Shown piece by piece: positions 16,230-25,308 of a DNA stretch of 64,000 nucleotides. Source of the stretch: Crickella sp963642455 (GTDB lineage: Bacteria; Bacillota; Clostridia; Peptostreptococcales; Anaerovoracaceae); the NCBI GenBank assembly GCA_963642455.1, contig CAVIGM010000002.1, positions 3,870-67,869 of the forward strand. The letters run 5' to 3'. The notes under the pieces were generated by a model. That model searched no databases and was not told the DNA's origin. It saw only the letters and a list, made by a program, of their open reading frames with translations. The stretch's first letter is position 1; each line of letters opens with the position of its first letter. The position numbers were made by a program, and so were the translations under genes.

Positions 16230-17278
16230 TGGCAAGAAAGACAGGTGGACTCGGAAGAGGCCTTGACGCCCTCTTTGCAGACGCAGCTCCGATTCTCGAA
16301 GATGACTACAAAGAGCAGATTAGAGACATAGAAGCGAAGGGCTCGGAAGAAGCCAAGGAAGAAGCCAAAGGCGAAGACAAGGGTGCAGGCAAAAGTAGCA
16401 CTGGTAAATCCGCTACGGGCAAGGCTTCCGCGAAAGGCTCTTCTGCAAGAAGCTCCAAGGCATCCGAAGAGGACGATAAGGATAGAATTTTATACATAGA
16501 CATCAACGACATCAAGCCGAACGCAGCTCAGCCAAGAACGAGATTCGACGAGGATAAGCTAAGAGAGCTGGCAAGCTCCATCGAGGAAAACGGCGTGATT
16601 CAGCCTTTGATTGTAAGAAAAGCCAAGCTTGGATATGAGCTTGTTGCCGGCGAGAGAAGATGGCGCGCATCGAGAATCGCAGGCCTTCGCAAGGTTCCAT
16701 GCATAGTAAGGGATTTCGACGAGAAGCAGAATGCGATCGTGGCAATCATCGAGAACATGCAAAGAGAGGATCTTGACGCTATCGAAGAGGCTGCAGGTCT
16801 TCAGGCTATGTCTAAGAAGTACGGCTTTACGCAGGAGCAGATTTCGGTTTCCCTGGGAAAGAGCCGTGGATATATCGCAAATTCACTTAGACTTCTCAAG
16901 CTGCCAGAAGAGATTCAAGAGCATATTCAGAATGGCGAGATCAGCGCGGCACATGGAAGAACTCTGATTACGGTCGGAGACAAGGATACACAGCTTGCGA
17001 TTTGCAAGAGAATTATTAAAGAAGGGCTTTCTGTAAGAGCGACAGAGAAGCTGGCAGAGAAGATTAAAGATGAAGCCAAGCCTGATCGCCACAGAAGAAA
17101 GCCTAAGGCAGCAGAGGGCAAGTCGCAGGAGATAATAGCTGTAGAAGAAGAGCTAAGAACGATAAGCGGAACGAAGGTTACCATAACAGGAAATTCGTCA
17201 AGCGGAAAGATTGAATTAGAATATTATAGTCTTGAAGAATTAAATAGATTGATTGATGCTCTAAGAGAGGCTTTTTAA
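16229..17278 (+). CDS. parB: Chromosome partitioning protein ParB/Spo0J
   Basis: 349 aa, longer than the ~285 aa of Bacillus because of a Ser/Lys/Ala-rich linker (residues ~35-85). The N-terminal ParA-activating peptide ARKTGGLGRGLDALF, the CTP-binding motifs (AGERRWRAS, ENMQREDL) and the helix-turn-helix (TQEQISVSLGKSRGYIANSLRLL) are all present; the C-terminal dimer domain ends LNRLIDALREAF. It loads at the two parS sites just upstream. It is coupled to parA by a TAATG overlap. Confidence 0.95.
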   Translation: MARKTGGLGRGLDALFADAAPILEDDYKEQIRDIEAKGSEEAKEEAKGEDKGAGKSSTGKSATGKASAKGSSARSSKASEEDDKDRILYIDINDIKPNAAQPRTRFDEDKLRELASSIEENGVIQPLIVRKAKLGYELVAGERRWRASRIAGLRKVPCIVRDFDEKQNAIVAIIENMQREDLDAIEEAAGLQAMSKKYGFTQEQISVSLGKSRGYIANSLRLLKLPEEIQEHIQNGEISAAHGRTLITVGDKDTQLAICKRIIKEGLSVRATEKLAEKIKDEAKPDRHRRKPKAAEGKSQEIIAVEEELRTISGTKVTITGNSSSGKIELEYYSLEELNRLIDALREAF

Positions 17279-17282
17279 AGAA

Positions 17283-19031
17283 ATGATTAACAAATTTCCA
17301 ATGCCTGCCTGTGTGGTAGGCACCGAAGGCAATATTATAAGTGCCAACGATCTCATGGGAGAGGTATTCGTATATAACGACATCATCGGTTCAAATTTCT
17401 TTGCGTTAACCGGTGTTAAGAAGTCGGATATATGCGAGGCAAATAAGAACAACGAAGAAATACTGATTGAAAGAAACGATCGGAAGTTTTCACTTGCGAC
17501 GGAAAAGGACGCGAACCCCGACAACGAAGTGACTGTTTTTTTCATAGACAGAACGGACAGAGAACTCTATTGCAAGAGCTTCGAGAACGTTAAGCCGGTC
17601 CTTATAATTGTCGACATAGACAACTACGACGAGCTGACATCGAAGACAACTACCGACTCGAAGAGAGCGATTCCGACCGAGGTAGACAGAATTCTTCGTA
17701 AGTGGGCCGAGAGCTATGGTGCGGCAATATCAAGTGTTGCCGATGACGAATATGTTGTTTTCACCGATAGGGAAAAAGCAAGGGAAATGGTCGCAGATAA
17801 TTTCGCGGTGCTCGACGAGGTGCGCGAGATCGAGACGAAGATTGACTTTCCTGTCAGCATTTCAATCGGAATGGGAATCAGCGATATTTCGATAGCGGAA
17901 TGCAAGGTGCTTGCGCTTGCGGCACTCGAGCTTGCTATCGGTAGAGGCGGAGACCAGGCGATTGTCAAGACGGACGAGACAACAGACCATTACGGCGGCA
18001 CGCTCCAGACGATGGAGAAGAATAAGAGAGGTAAGGCAAGAGTTATCGCACATGCGATTAAGAGGCTCATCAAGGAGAGCTCGAAGGTTCTCATTATGGG
18101 ACACAGGATGCCCGATATGGACAGCTTTGGTGCGGCTCTTGGCGCTTACAGAATGTGCGAATACATGGACACCGACGCGTATATCGTTATAGAAGAGCAT
18201 AACGACGCGCTCGAAGAAATATATACGGCCGCAGTAGAAAGCGATGATTACAGGTTCGTCAAAAGAAAGAAGGCCATTGACCTTGTCGACGATAAGACAC
18301 TGTGCTTCGTGGTTGACACTAACAGGCCCGTGCTGGTTGAGTGCCCTGAGCTGCTTGAGAAATGCGACAAGGTGATTGTTGTAGACCATCACAGACTTGC
18401 AGACGATGCCATTGAATCGCCGACGATTGCCTATGTTGAATCGTATGCTTCATCGGCAAGCGAGCTCATCACAGAGGTTATGCAATATTTTGCACAGAAG
18501 AAATTCATCACAAGGCTCGAGGCAGAGGCCCTGCTTGCGGGAATAATGGTTGATACCAACAGCTATTCAATTCGCTCAGGCGTAAGGACTTTCGAGGCTG
18601 CGGCATGGCTTAAGAGAGCAGGCGCAGACACCGCTTCTGTTAAGAGGCTTTTCCAGACTGACATAGAGGACTTCAGAATCAAGGCGAACGCAATCGCGGC
18701 GGCTGAGTACAGCCCGGAGGGCTTTGTTTTTGCAAAAACAGATTGCTTCACGGCGGACGCGGCTATCATAAATGCGCAGGTTGCCGATGCTCTTCTGACG
18801 GTCAAAGGCGTAATTGCATCTTTCGTTATCGGAAGAAACGAGAAGATGCAGACGATAATAAGCGCAAGGTCGCTTGGAGAGGTCAACGTTCAAGCCCTGA
18901 TGGAGAAGCTCGGTGGCGGAGGCCATCTTACAGCGGCTGCGGCACAGCTCGATATTACGCCGGAGGAGGCAAGAGCCGAATTAGAGAAATTGCTCAAGAA
19001 GATGAAGGATAATAATTCCGAAGAGGAATAG
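17283..19031 (+). CDS. gdpP: GdpP-like cyclic-di-AMP phosphodiesterase lacking the membrane anchor
   Basis: 582 aa. From the N-terminus: a PAS-like domain (FPMPACVVGTEGNIISAND), a degenerate GGDEF domain (~100-230), then DHH and DHHA1 domains (~255-580) with GHRMPDMDSFG, VDTNRP, VVDHHRLADD, IMVDTNSYS and GGGGH. These DHH motifs are complete, so c-di-AMP hydrolysis is likely. Family members are normally ~650 aa with two N-terminal membrane helices; here the reading frame begins at the PAS domain 4 nt after parB, and no hydrophobic segment exists. rplI and dnaB follow, the order known from Bacillus. Confidence 0.9.
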   Translation: MINKFPMPACVVGTEGNIISANDLMGEVFVYNDIIGSNFFALTGVKKSDICEANKNNEEILIERNDRKFSLATEKDANPDNEVTVFFIDRTDRELYCKSFENVKPVLIIVDIDNYDELTSKTTTDSKRAIPTEVDRILRKWAESYGAAISSVADDEYVVFTDREKAREMVADNFAVLDEVREIETKIDFPVSISIGMGISDISIAECKVLALAALELAIGRGGDQAIVKTDETTDHYGGTLQTMEKNKRGKARVIAHAIKRLIKESSKVLIMGHRMPDMDSFGAALGAYRMCEYMDTDAYIVIEEHNDALEEIYTAAVESDDYRFVKRKKAIDLVDDKTLCFVVDTNRPVLVECPELLEKCDKVIVVDHHRLADDAIESPTIAYVESYASSASELITEVMQYFAQKKFITRLEAEALLAGIMVDTNSYSIRSGVRTFEAAAWLKRAGADTASVKRLFQTDIEDFRIKANAIAAAEYSPEGFVFAKTDCFTADAAIINAQVADALLTVKGVIASFVIGRNEKMQTIISARSLGEVNVQALMEKLGGGGHLTAAAAQLDITPEEARAELEKLLKKMKDNNSEEE

Positions 19032-19041
19032 GAGGATAGAT

Positions 19042-19485
19042 ATGCAGGTAATTTTGAAAAAAGATGTTAAGGGAACAGGCAAAGAAGGCGAGGTTGTAAA
19101 GGTAAGTGATGGTTTCGCAAGAAACAAGCTTATTCCTGCGGGCCTTGCAGTAGAAGCTACTACTCAGAATATAAAGGCTATCGAGAGAGAAAAGGCTGCG
19201 CTTGCTGCAAAGAGAGCAGAGGAAAAGGCAGCCGCAGAGGAGCTTGCAGCTAAGCTTGTTGCTAAGCCTGTTGTCGTTAAGACAAAGGTCGGCGAGGGTG
19301 GTAAGCTCTTTGGCTCGATTACAACTATGGATATCGCAAATGCAATCAAGGAGCAGTGCGAGCTTGATATTGACAAGAAGAAGCTCGTGCTCGACAAGCC
19401 TATTAAGGAGACGGGAAGCTTCGAGGTAGAGGCTAAGCTCTATGCAGAGGTAAGCGCAAAGATTAAAGTCATTATTGAGGGCTAA
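19042..19485 (+). CDS. rplI: 50S ribosomal protein L9
   Basis: 147 aa. The N-domain (MQVILKKDVKGTGKEGEVVKVSDGFARNKLIPAGLAVEAT) and the Ala/Lys-rich connecting helix before the C-domain (GKLFGSITTMDIANAI) are diagnostic. Strong ribosome binding site AGGAGGATAGAT before ATG 19042. It lies between gdpP and dnaB as in many Firmicutes. Confidence 0.96.
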   Translation: MQVILKKDVKGTGKEGEVVKVSDGFARNKLIPAGLAVEATTQNIKAIEREKAALAAKRAEEKAAAEELAAKLVAKPVVVKTKVGEGGKLFGSITTMDIANAIKEQCELDIDKKKLVLDKPIKETGSFEVEAKLYAEVSAKIKVIIEG

Positions 19486-19494
19486 TCAAATATT

Positions 19495-20883
19495 ATGGAA
19501 GAGAACACTAACGTTACCAACACTACCGCAAATAATTTAATACCGCCTCAGGATATCGAAGCGGAGAAGGCCGTTCTTGGTTCGATGATGAAGAGCCAGG
19601 ACGCCGTTTCTGATGTAATCGACAGACTTAAGGCAGATGACTTCTATTTGGCAGAGCATCAGCAGATTTATCAAACTATGATTGATATGTACAAGAAAAG
19701 CATAGGCATAGATTTGATGACAACCTATTCGGCGCTAAATGAGAAGAAGCTGCTCGAACTCGTCGGTGGCATGAGCTATCTTTCGAGACTGGTGGACGAG
19801 GCCATTGTCAGCACCAATGCGAAATTTTACGCAGAGACGGTTATCGCTAAGTCCAGAATGAGACAGCTCATTAAGGCGGCCGAGGAAATGCGAAGCCAGG
19901 CTTATGCCGGAGGCAAAGAAGCGGAAGAAATCCTCGACAGAGCCGAGCAGAGAATTTTCGAAATAGCACATAGAACGCAGAAGAAGAACTATGTGAATAT
20001 AAATACTGTTTTCGAAGAGAACTTCAGACAGCTGCAGGAGCTCGAGAAGAACAAGGGCCAAATTCCTGGAATCGCAACGGGCTTCAGAGATGTCGACGGC
20101 ATACTCGGGGGCATACAGAAGAATAATCTCGTAATTCTCGCGGCAAGACCGGGTGTCGGAAAGACTTCTTTTGCCCTGAACATAGCATCAAATGTAGCCG
20201 AGAAAGGCAAAACCGTGCTTCTATTCAGCATGGAAATGTCGAGCGAAGAGCTGGGCCAGAGAATTTTGTCTATGACATCAAGCATCGAGATGGAGAAGAT
20301 GAAAAGCGGCAACCTCTCGCCTGACGAATGGATGGCGCTAAGCACGGCCCAGGACGACTACGAGGACATGAAGATTTTCGTAGATGACGCGGCGAAGCTG
20401 TCTATACTCGAAATGAAGAACAAATGTCGCAGACTGAAGGCGGAGCACGGACTCGACCTTGTGATAATCGACTATCTGCAGCTCATGTCACTTGACCGCA
20501 GAATCGAGAACAGAGTTAATGAGATTTCGGAAATTACAAGATCCATCAAGATTCTTGCCAAGGAACTCGAGGTTCCGGTAATTATGCTCTCGCAATTATC
20601 AAGAGACTCAGAGAAAAGGGCGGATCACAGATTGCAACTATCCGACCTTAGAGACTCGGGCTCAATCGAGCAGGATGCCGACATAGTAATTTTCCTCAAG
20701 AGAGATAATGGCAGTGAGCAAAGCGGCGATGATCCAGCAGAGGTAAATCCGAATATAGGAAATGTCTGCGAAGTAATTATTGCTAAACACCGTAGCGGCC
20801 CAACAGGAAGTTGCAAGCTCGCGTGGGTTGGCAAATATACGAAGTTCGGAAATCTTGCACACACTTTTGACGAGAATCATTAA
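19495..20883 (+). CDS. dnaB: Replicative DNA helicase DnaB (Bacillus DnaC)
   Basis: 462 aa. The N-terminal domain begins PPQDIEAEKAVLGSMM, and the RecA-like motor has Walker A ARPGVGKTSFALNIA, Walker B LDLVIIDYLQLM and the SQLSRDSEKR loop. It is the hexameric fork helicase. The next gene encodes a DnaD protein with a helicase-loader N-terminal module, fitting a role in loading this enzyme. Confidence 0.96.
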   Translation: MEENTNVTNTTANNLIPPQDIEAEKAVLGSMMKSQDAVSDVIDRLKADDFYLAEHQQIYQTMIDMYKKSIGIDLMTTYSALNEKKLLELVGGMSYLSRLVDEAIVSTNAKFYAETVIAKSRMRQLIKAAEEMRSQAYAGGKEAEEILDRAEQRIFEIAHRTQKKNYVNINTVFEENFRQLQELEKNKGQIPGIATGFRDVDGILGGIQKNNLVILAARPGVGKTSFALNIASNVAEKGKTVLLFSMEMSSEELGQRILSMTSSIEMEKMKSGNLSPDEWMALSTAQDDYEDMKIFVDDAAKLSILEMKNKCRRLKAEHGLDLVIIDYLQLMSLDRRIENRVNEISEITRSIKILAKELEVPVIMLSQLSRDSEKRADHRLQLSDLRDSGSIEQDADIVIFLKRDNGSEQSGDDPAEVNPNIGNVCEVIIAKHRSGPTGSCKLAWVGKYTKFGNLAHTFDENH

Positions 20884-20899
20884 GTGAAGGACACAGCAA

Positions 20900-22279
20900 A
20901 TGAACGATTTGAAGATGCGAATTGACAACGGAATAGATTTGTATCTCAGAGACACAAGGATAGAGAATCTCTTTATAAACGAGCTTCTTCCTTCTGCTCC
21001 CGGAGACTATGTTAAGGTGTACGTTTTCGGAATTATGTATGCCCAGCATCAGCAGGAAATGGATCTGCAGACTATGGCAAAAGCTCTTGGCATGAGGCCC
21101 GAGGAAGTGAAAGAGGCCTTTGTGTACTGGTCAAAAAGAGGCGCTGTGCACATTAGCACGGACGAGTACGATAATTACACGGTTGATTTTATCAGCCAGA
21201 GAAACAATCTCTATGGAATGGGCGAAGATTCGTCCAAGCCTAACAGAGAGAAGAACATAGTAATAGAAAGCAGCGACAAGGAAGACGGCGAAGATGGTGA
21301 CGGAGAAGGCCACAGCAAAAGCGACGAAGAGAGATTTGCCGAGCTTCTGAATGATGAGCTAAGAGGCTTATATAACGAATACGAGCAGATTTCCGGCAGG
21401 CTGGTTTCAAAGAGAGAAATCAACAGAATCAATGATGCCATCAATACATACAGCATTACTCCTGCGGTAATGTACTACTCGATGAAGTATTGCAGCGAGC
21501 TCGAAAAGTACAGCATTGACTATATTTCAACGGTGGCACTTAGGTGGACAGAAGAGGGTTGCCGAACAATCGATGATGTCAAAGAACTTCTTGCGAAGCA
21601 TAACCAGAGAAGCAGCGAATACGGCAAGATTTTCAAGGCTGTCGGTTTTAACAGAACACCAAGCCCTGCTGATAGAGAGATGATGGACCGCTGGTTCGAT
21701 GATTGGAATTATAAGCTCTCGGATGTGCTTGATGCCTGCAAGAAGACCGCGGGCCAAAGAGAGCCGTCTCTTAAATATGTCGACAAGGTGCTCGAGAATA
21801 AATACCTTGAGGCCGGCGGCATAGTGATAAAAAGAAATGACGGAAATGTTGTGAGCACAAGGTCGAGGGAAGCTCAAGGAGAGAAGGCGAAGGTCAGCCA
21901 AAGAGTTCTGCATGAATATTATGAATTCCTAAGACGCAAGGCAGAAGCTAACTTGAATGCGCGAATCGACGAGGTATGCGCAGGCGTTGCGGAAATGAGA
22001 GAAATTTTCGATAAAGAGAATGAGCTTAACAATCAGCTTATTAACATGAGCTTTGCAAGCGACGGCAAAGAGCAGCGAAGCAAGCTCAGAGAACAGAAGA
22101 TTCTCGTTCAAGAGGAAAAGAAAAGAATTCTAAGAGAGAATGATTATCCCGAGGATTACCTCGAAATACAATATAAATGCCCACGTTGCAAGGATACGGG
22201 GGAAACAGACGAAGGAAGGATTTGTTCGTGCGCTATGGCACGTTCAGAAGAGGCATATTTATGGCACACAAATCGTTAA
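20900..22279 (+). CDS. DnaD-domain protein fused to the N-terminal module of a DnaI/DnaC helicase loader
   Basis: 459 aa. Residues 1-100 resemble the DnaD winged-helix N-domain, two DnaD/DnaB2 repeats follow (~145-230 and ~240-310), and residues ~325-459 match the N-terminal part of DnaI-type helicase loaders (VLHEYYEFLRRKAEA, RENDYPEDYLEIQYKCPRCKDTG, then CSC, a zinc site). The AAA+ ATPase domain that should follow is absent: the frame stops shortly after the zinc site, and the next gene, an unrelated peptidase, starts 18 nt before that stop. In related Clostridia DnaD and the loader are two neighbouring genes, so fusion plus loss of the ATPase is inferred. Confidence 0.8.
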   Translation: MNDLKMRIDNGIDLYLRDTRIENLFINELLPSAPGDYVKVYVFGIMYAQHQQEMDLQTMAKALGMRPEEVKEAFVYWSKRGAVHISTDEYDNYTVDFISQRNNLYGMGEDSSKPNREKNIVIESSDKEDGEDGDGEGHSKSDEERFAELLNDELRGLYNEYEQISGRLVSKREINRINDAINTYSITPAVMYYSMKYCSELEKYSIDYISTVALRWTEEGCRTIDDVKELLAKHNQRSSEYGKIFKAVGFNRTPSPADREMMDRWFDDWNYKLSDVLDACKKTAGQREPSLKYVDKVLENKYLEAGGIVIKRNDGNVVSTRSREAQGEKAKVSQRVLHEYYEFLRRKAEANLNARIDEVCAGVAEMREIFDKENELNNQLINMSFASDGKEQRSKLREQKILVQEEKKRILRENDYPEDYLEIQYKCPRCKDTGETDEGRICSCAMARSEEAYLWHTNR

Positions 22280-24177
22280 CAGAAGAAGAGAAGAGAATAC
22301 TGCTTGAGAAGGTCTACGCCAAATATCTCAGGGAGAACGGAATCAAGGAAGATCCTCTCTCGGAGATAGATAAGCCGATAGAATCTATCAAGGTCAAGAA
22401 GATGGATCCAGCCGAGGCAATGGAGGCCATTAATTCCAGTGCACCTTCGCAGCCTCAGGCGAACGCAAATCAAGTCACGCAAAGTGCGCAGCCACAGCCT
22501 GCGCAGAAGATGGAGAATCAAGCCGCGCCGCTAACATCAGAAAAAGCGAGCAAGAAGGACGCGAAGTCGGCAAAGAAAGAAGCAAAGGCGGCAAAGAAAG
22601 ACGCGAAGTCAAGCAAGCAGGACAAGAGAAAAGCAAATAAGAAAGACAAGAATGCAAAGGATAAGACAAACAAGCTCAAAGAAGCAAATTACAATCCCTT
22701 CAAATTGTTCGGAGAATTTCTTGCTTGGCTTGTAGATGTGCATGACAGAACGCAGGAGAAGCTTGATGACCGCTTCATCGAGGCAGGAAGAAGCATCGGA
22801 AAGGAATACCACAATGCTCTTGCCAGATATAGAGGCTCAAGAAAGCGTATCAGCTATTCATTACTTCTGATTACCTTGGTATGCGGAGCAGAGATGCTGG
22901 TCTTCAACCAAGTAACCGTATACCAATATGCATATAACGGAAGAGTTCTTGGTTATGTTAAGAGCCAGGAGGCTGTAACAGAGGTCCTTGAGGTTGCCAG
23001 CGAGAATATTAAGGCAAATAACACGGATGTAGATGTGTCGTTCAAGGCAAATGACAACATCACTTTCCAGCTTGTTACGGCTGAGGACAAGTCCGTTGAC
23101 TCATCAGACGAGGTTGTAAATAAGCTTGCTTATATGACAGATATAGAAGTAGACGCTTATGGTATCTACGAGGAAGGAGTGCTTCTTACAATTGTAGAAA
23201 GTGAAGCCGCAGCCAACGGAGCAATCGACGGCGTAAAGGCAGCAAGAAGCCAGCCGGACGATGGAATGAGACTTATAAGCGCAGACTTCAACAAGGCTAT
23301 TACAATAGAGCCAATTACGGCCCTGCTCACAAGTATCCAGAGCGAACACGAGGCTTACGACACTTTATATGAGGGCGGCGAACTTGACATTTGGCATGTT
23401 GTTGCCGAAGGAGAGACCAAGAATTCCTTATGTAAAAGTTTTGGAGTTAAAGAGGAGAGCATTAAGGATAGCAGCGGCAGCACTACGGCAGAGAAGGTAG
23501 AGCCAGGAGATAAGGTCTGCATCAAGAAGACTGTTCAGCCACTTGAGGTCAAGGTTGTTGAGAAGGGAACCATGGCCGAGATACTTCCTTATAACAAGAT
23601 TGTCGAGAAGACAAGCAGCATGTACAAGGGAATGACCGAGGTTAAGCAGCAAGGACAGGAAGGCAAGCAGATCATAACTGGTAAGATAACCAAGATAAAT
23701 GATACCATCGTAAAGAGGAACCTTAAGAAGACAGAGCTCATAAGTGAGCCAGTTGACGAAATCACACTTGAGGGAACAGCGGATATTCCAAAGACAAGGG
23801 CAACGGGAAGCTACTCCATGCCAATCAGAGGATTTACATATACTTCTGGATTTGGTGCAAGATGGGGCCGTATGCATACGGGAGTTGACCTTGCCGCACC
23901 TGTTGGAACAAGTATTTATGCAGCTGACGGAGGAGTAGTAACAAGATCCTCATATTATGGCGGCTACGGATATTGCATAGATATTGACCATGAGAACGGA
24001 GAGGTAACAAGATACGCTCACTGCAGCAAATTGCTTGTAAGTGTTGGAGAAAGAGTCTACAAGGGACAGGAAATTGCTCTTTGCGGAAATACCGGTAACA
24101 GCACGGGACCACACCTGCATTTCGAGATTATAGTAAACGGAACTCAAATAGACCCTGCTCCAACCTTAGGTCTTTAA
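22261..24177 (+). CDS. M23-family peptidoglycan endopeptidase with LysM-like and G5 regions
   Basis: 638 aa from ATG 22261 (MAHKSLTEEEKRILLEKVYA). A cytoplasmic Lys/Ala-rich stretch (~95-145) precedes one membrane segment (ISYSLLLITLVCGAEMLVF), then an extracellular part with a LysM-like segment (WHVVAEGETKNSLCKSFGV), a G5-type domain and the C-terminal M23 domain. Its zinc ligands are visible in MHTGVDLAAP, YAHCSKL and GPHLHFEI. It probably cleaves peptide cross-links at division or growth. The start overlaps the preceding gene by 19 nt, so an unusual junction joined the two genes. Confidence 0.88.
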   Translation: MAHKSLTEEEKRILLEKVYAKYLRENGIKEDPLSEIDKPIESIKVKKMDPAEAMEAINSSAPSQPQANANQVTQSAQPQPAQKMENQAAPLTSEKASKKDAKSAKKEAKAAKKDAKSSKQDKRKANKKDKNAKDKTNKLKEANYNPFKLFGEFLAWLVDVHDRTQEKLDDRFIEAGRSIGKEYHNALARYRGSRKRISYSLLLITLVCGAEMLVFNQVTVYQYAYNGRVLGYVKSQEAVTEVLEVASENIKANNTDVDVSFKANDNITFQLVTAEDKSVDSSDEVVNKLAYMTDIEVDAYGIYEEGVLLTIVESEAAANGAIDGVKAARSQPDDGMRLISADFNKAITIEPITALLTSIQSEHEAYDTLYEGGELDIWHVVAEGETKNSLCKSFGVKEESIKDSSGSTTAEKVEPGDKVCIKKTVQPLEVKVVEKGTMAEILPYNKIVEKTSSMYKGMTEVKQQGQEGKQIITGKITKINDTIVKRNLKKTELISEPVDEITLEGTADIPKTRATGSYSMPIRGFTYTSGFGARWGRMHTGVDLAAPVGTSIYAADGGVVTRSSYYGGYGYCIDIDHENGEVTRYAHCSKLLVSVGERVYKGQEIALCGNTGNSTGPHLHFEIIVNGTQIDPAPTLGL

Positions 24178-24233
24178 GCAGAAGCCTTTAGCTGGAAATT
24201 GAACTGCAAAGAGATAGAAATCGTAATATCAAA

Positions 24234-24659
24234 ATGGCAAGGAAAAGAGCAAGAACAATAAGCGCTGAAGAGCGCAGCAAAGCAAAGAATAAAAAGAAGC
24301 GCCTGACAAAGCAGCAAAAGCAGCTTATCGCAGCTGCTCTTGCTGTGGCTATCTTGTTCTGTTTCAGCAATATCACGAAGGTAATCCAGCTTAAAGGCCA
24401 GCAAAGAGAGCTTATTAAGCAGCAGGAGGAGCTCAAGGAAGAAAGAGACCGCTTGAAGGCGAAGCTGAAGAATGTCGACAGCGCAGAATACATTGCCGAG
24501 CAGGCGAGAAAGCAGCTTCGAATGATACATCCAGACGAAATCCTCTTTGTCTTTGATGATGAAGAGGACTCTGCGACGGAAGACAATCAAGATACGGAAG
24601 CTGCGAAGGAAGATACGAAGGACACAAAGGAAGCTACGAATGACTCTGCCAACGATTAA
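24234..24659 (+). CDS. divIC: Septum formation initiator, FtsB/DivIC family
   Basis: 141 aa: a very basic cytoplasmic N-terminus, one membrane helix (QLIAAALAVAILFCFSNIT), a leucine/Glu coiled coil (QQRELIKQQEELKEERDRLKAKL) and the family motif DSAEYIAEQARKQLRMIHPDE. The acidic C-terminal tail (repeated ED/TK) is low-complexity. It belongs to the divisome core with FtsL/DivIB. The next gene starts inside its last codons. Confidence 0.85.
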   Translation: MARKRARTISAEERSKAKNKKKRLTKQQKQLIAAALAVAILFCFSNITKVIQLKGQQRELIKQQEELKEERDRLKAKLKNVDSAEYIAEQARKQLRMIHPDEILFVFDDEEDSATEDNQDTEAAKEDTKDTKEATNDSAND

Positions 24660-25308
24660 AGAAGCTATCATTGTCGAGGGAAGAGATGATGTGGAGGTAG
24701 TGAGAAGAGCTGTCGATGCACTCATCATACCGACTCACGGCTTTGGCATTACAGCGCAAACCTATGAACTTATCGCAAGAGCTTATGAGGAGAAGGGCAT
24801 CATCATTCTGACGGACCCTGACTTCTCGGGCGAGGAAATTCGCCGAAAGCTTGCCGCGAGATTTCCTAAGGCTAAGCACGCCTATGTAGCAAGAGAGCTT
24901 GCAACAAGAAATGGCGATATAGGAATTGAAAATGCAAGGCCGGAGGATGTGCTTGAAGCCATAAATAAGGCTCACGCGCCTTGCGACAGTAAGAGCGAGG
25001 CAGGCGAGACAACAGCGAGCGCAGACAANNNNNNNNNNNNNNNNNNNNNNNNNNNNNNNNNNNNNNNNNNNNNNNNNNNNNNNNNNNNNNNNNNNNNAAA
25101 AATAGAAAAAATAGAAAAAAAGGAGCTTGTAAGGCTCGGGCTTGTAGGAACAGAAGGTGCAAGCCTGCTTAGAGCAAAGACGGCTGAGAAGCTCGGCATA
25201 GGCTATGGCAACAGCAAAGGCTTGCTCAGAATGCTTAACGGCTACGGAATTAGCATAGAAGAACTTGAAAAGGCGGTTGAATGGGCAGTAGACACATTAA
25301 GCCTCTGA
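24640..25308 (+). CDS. rnmV: Ribonuclease M5 (5S rRNA maturation)
   Basis: About 222 aa from ATG 24640 (MTLPTIKEAIIVEGRDD), the start that gives the family N-terminus. The Toprim motifs are EGRDD and the DxD of LTDPDFSGEEIRR. It matures 5S rRNA. The C-terminal half (KKELVRLGLVGTEGASLLRAK...) is recognisable after a 69-base gap (25029-25097). The gap is flanked by Ala/Thr/Ser codons and AAAAATAGA repeats, so a low-complexity insert is likely. It overlaps divIC by 20 nt and rsmA by 28 nt; rnmV-rsmA is a standard pair. Confidence 0.9.
   Translation: MTLPTIKEAIIVEGRDDVEVVRRAVDALIIPTHGFGITAQTYELIARAYEEKGIIILTDPDFSGEEIRRKLAARFPKAKHAYVARELATRNGDIGIENARPEDVLEAINKAHAPCDSKSEAGETTASADXXXXXXXXXXXXXXXXXXXXXXXXKIEKIEKKELVRLGLVGTEGASLLRAKTAEKLGIGYGNSKGLLRMLNGYGISIEELEKAVEWAVDTLSL
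25029..25097. other. Gap of 69 N inside rnmV
   Basis: The gap length is a multiple of three and the reading frame continues on both sides. The right flank repeats AAAAATAGA, suggesting a masked simple repeat. Confidence 0.6.

Noticed and set aside
22261..24177. Hidden frameshifted AAA+ domain after the DnaD-DnaI gene
   Set aside because: The downstream sequence is fully accounted for by the M23 peptidase; no Walker A or B motif of a loader was found in any frame.
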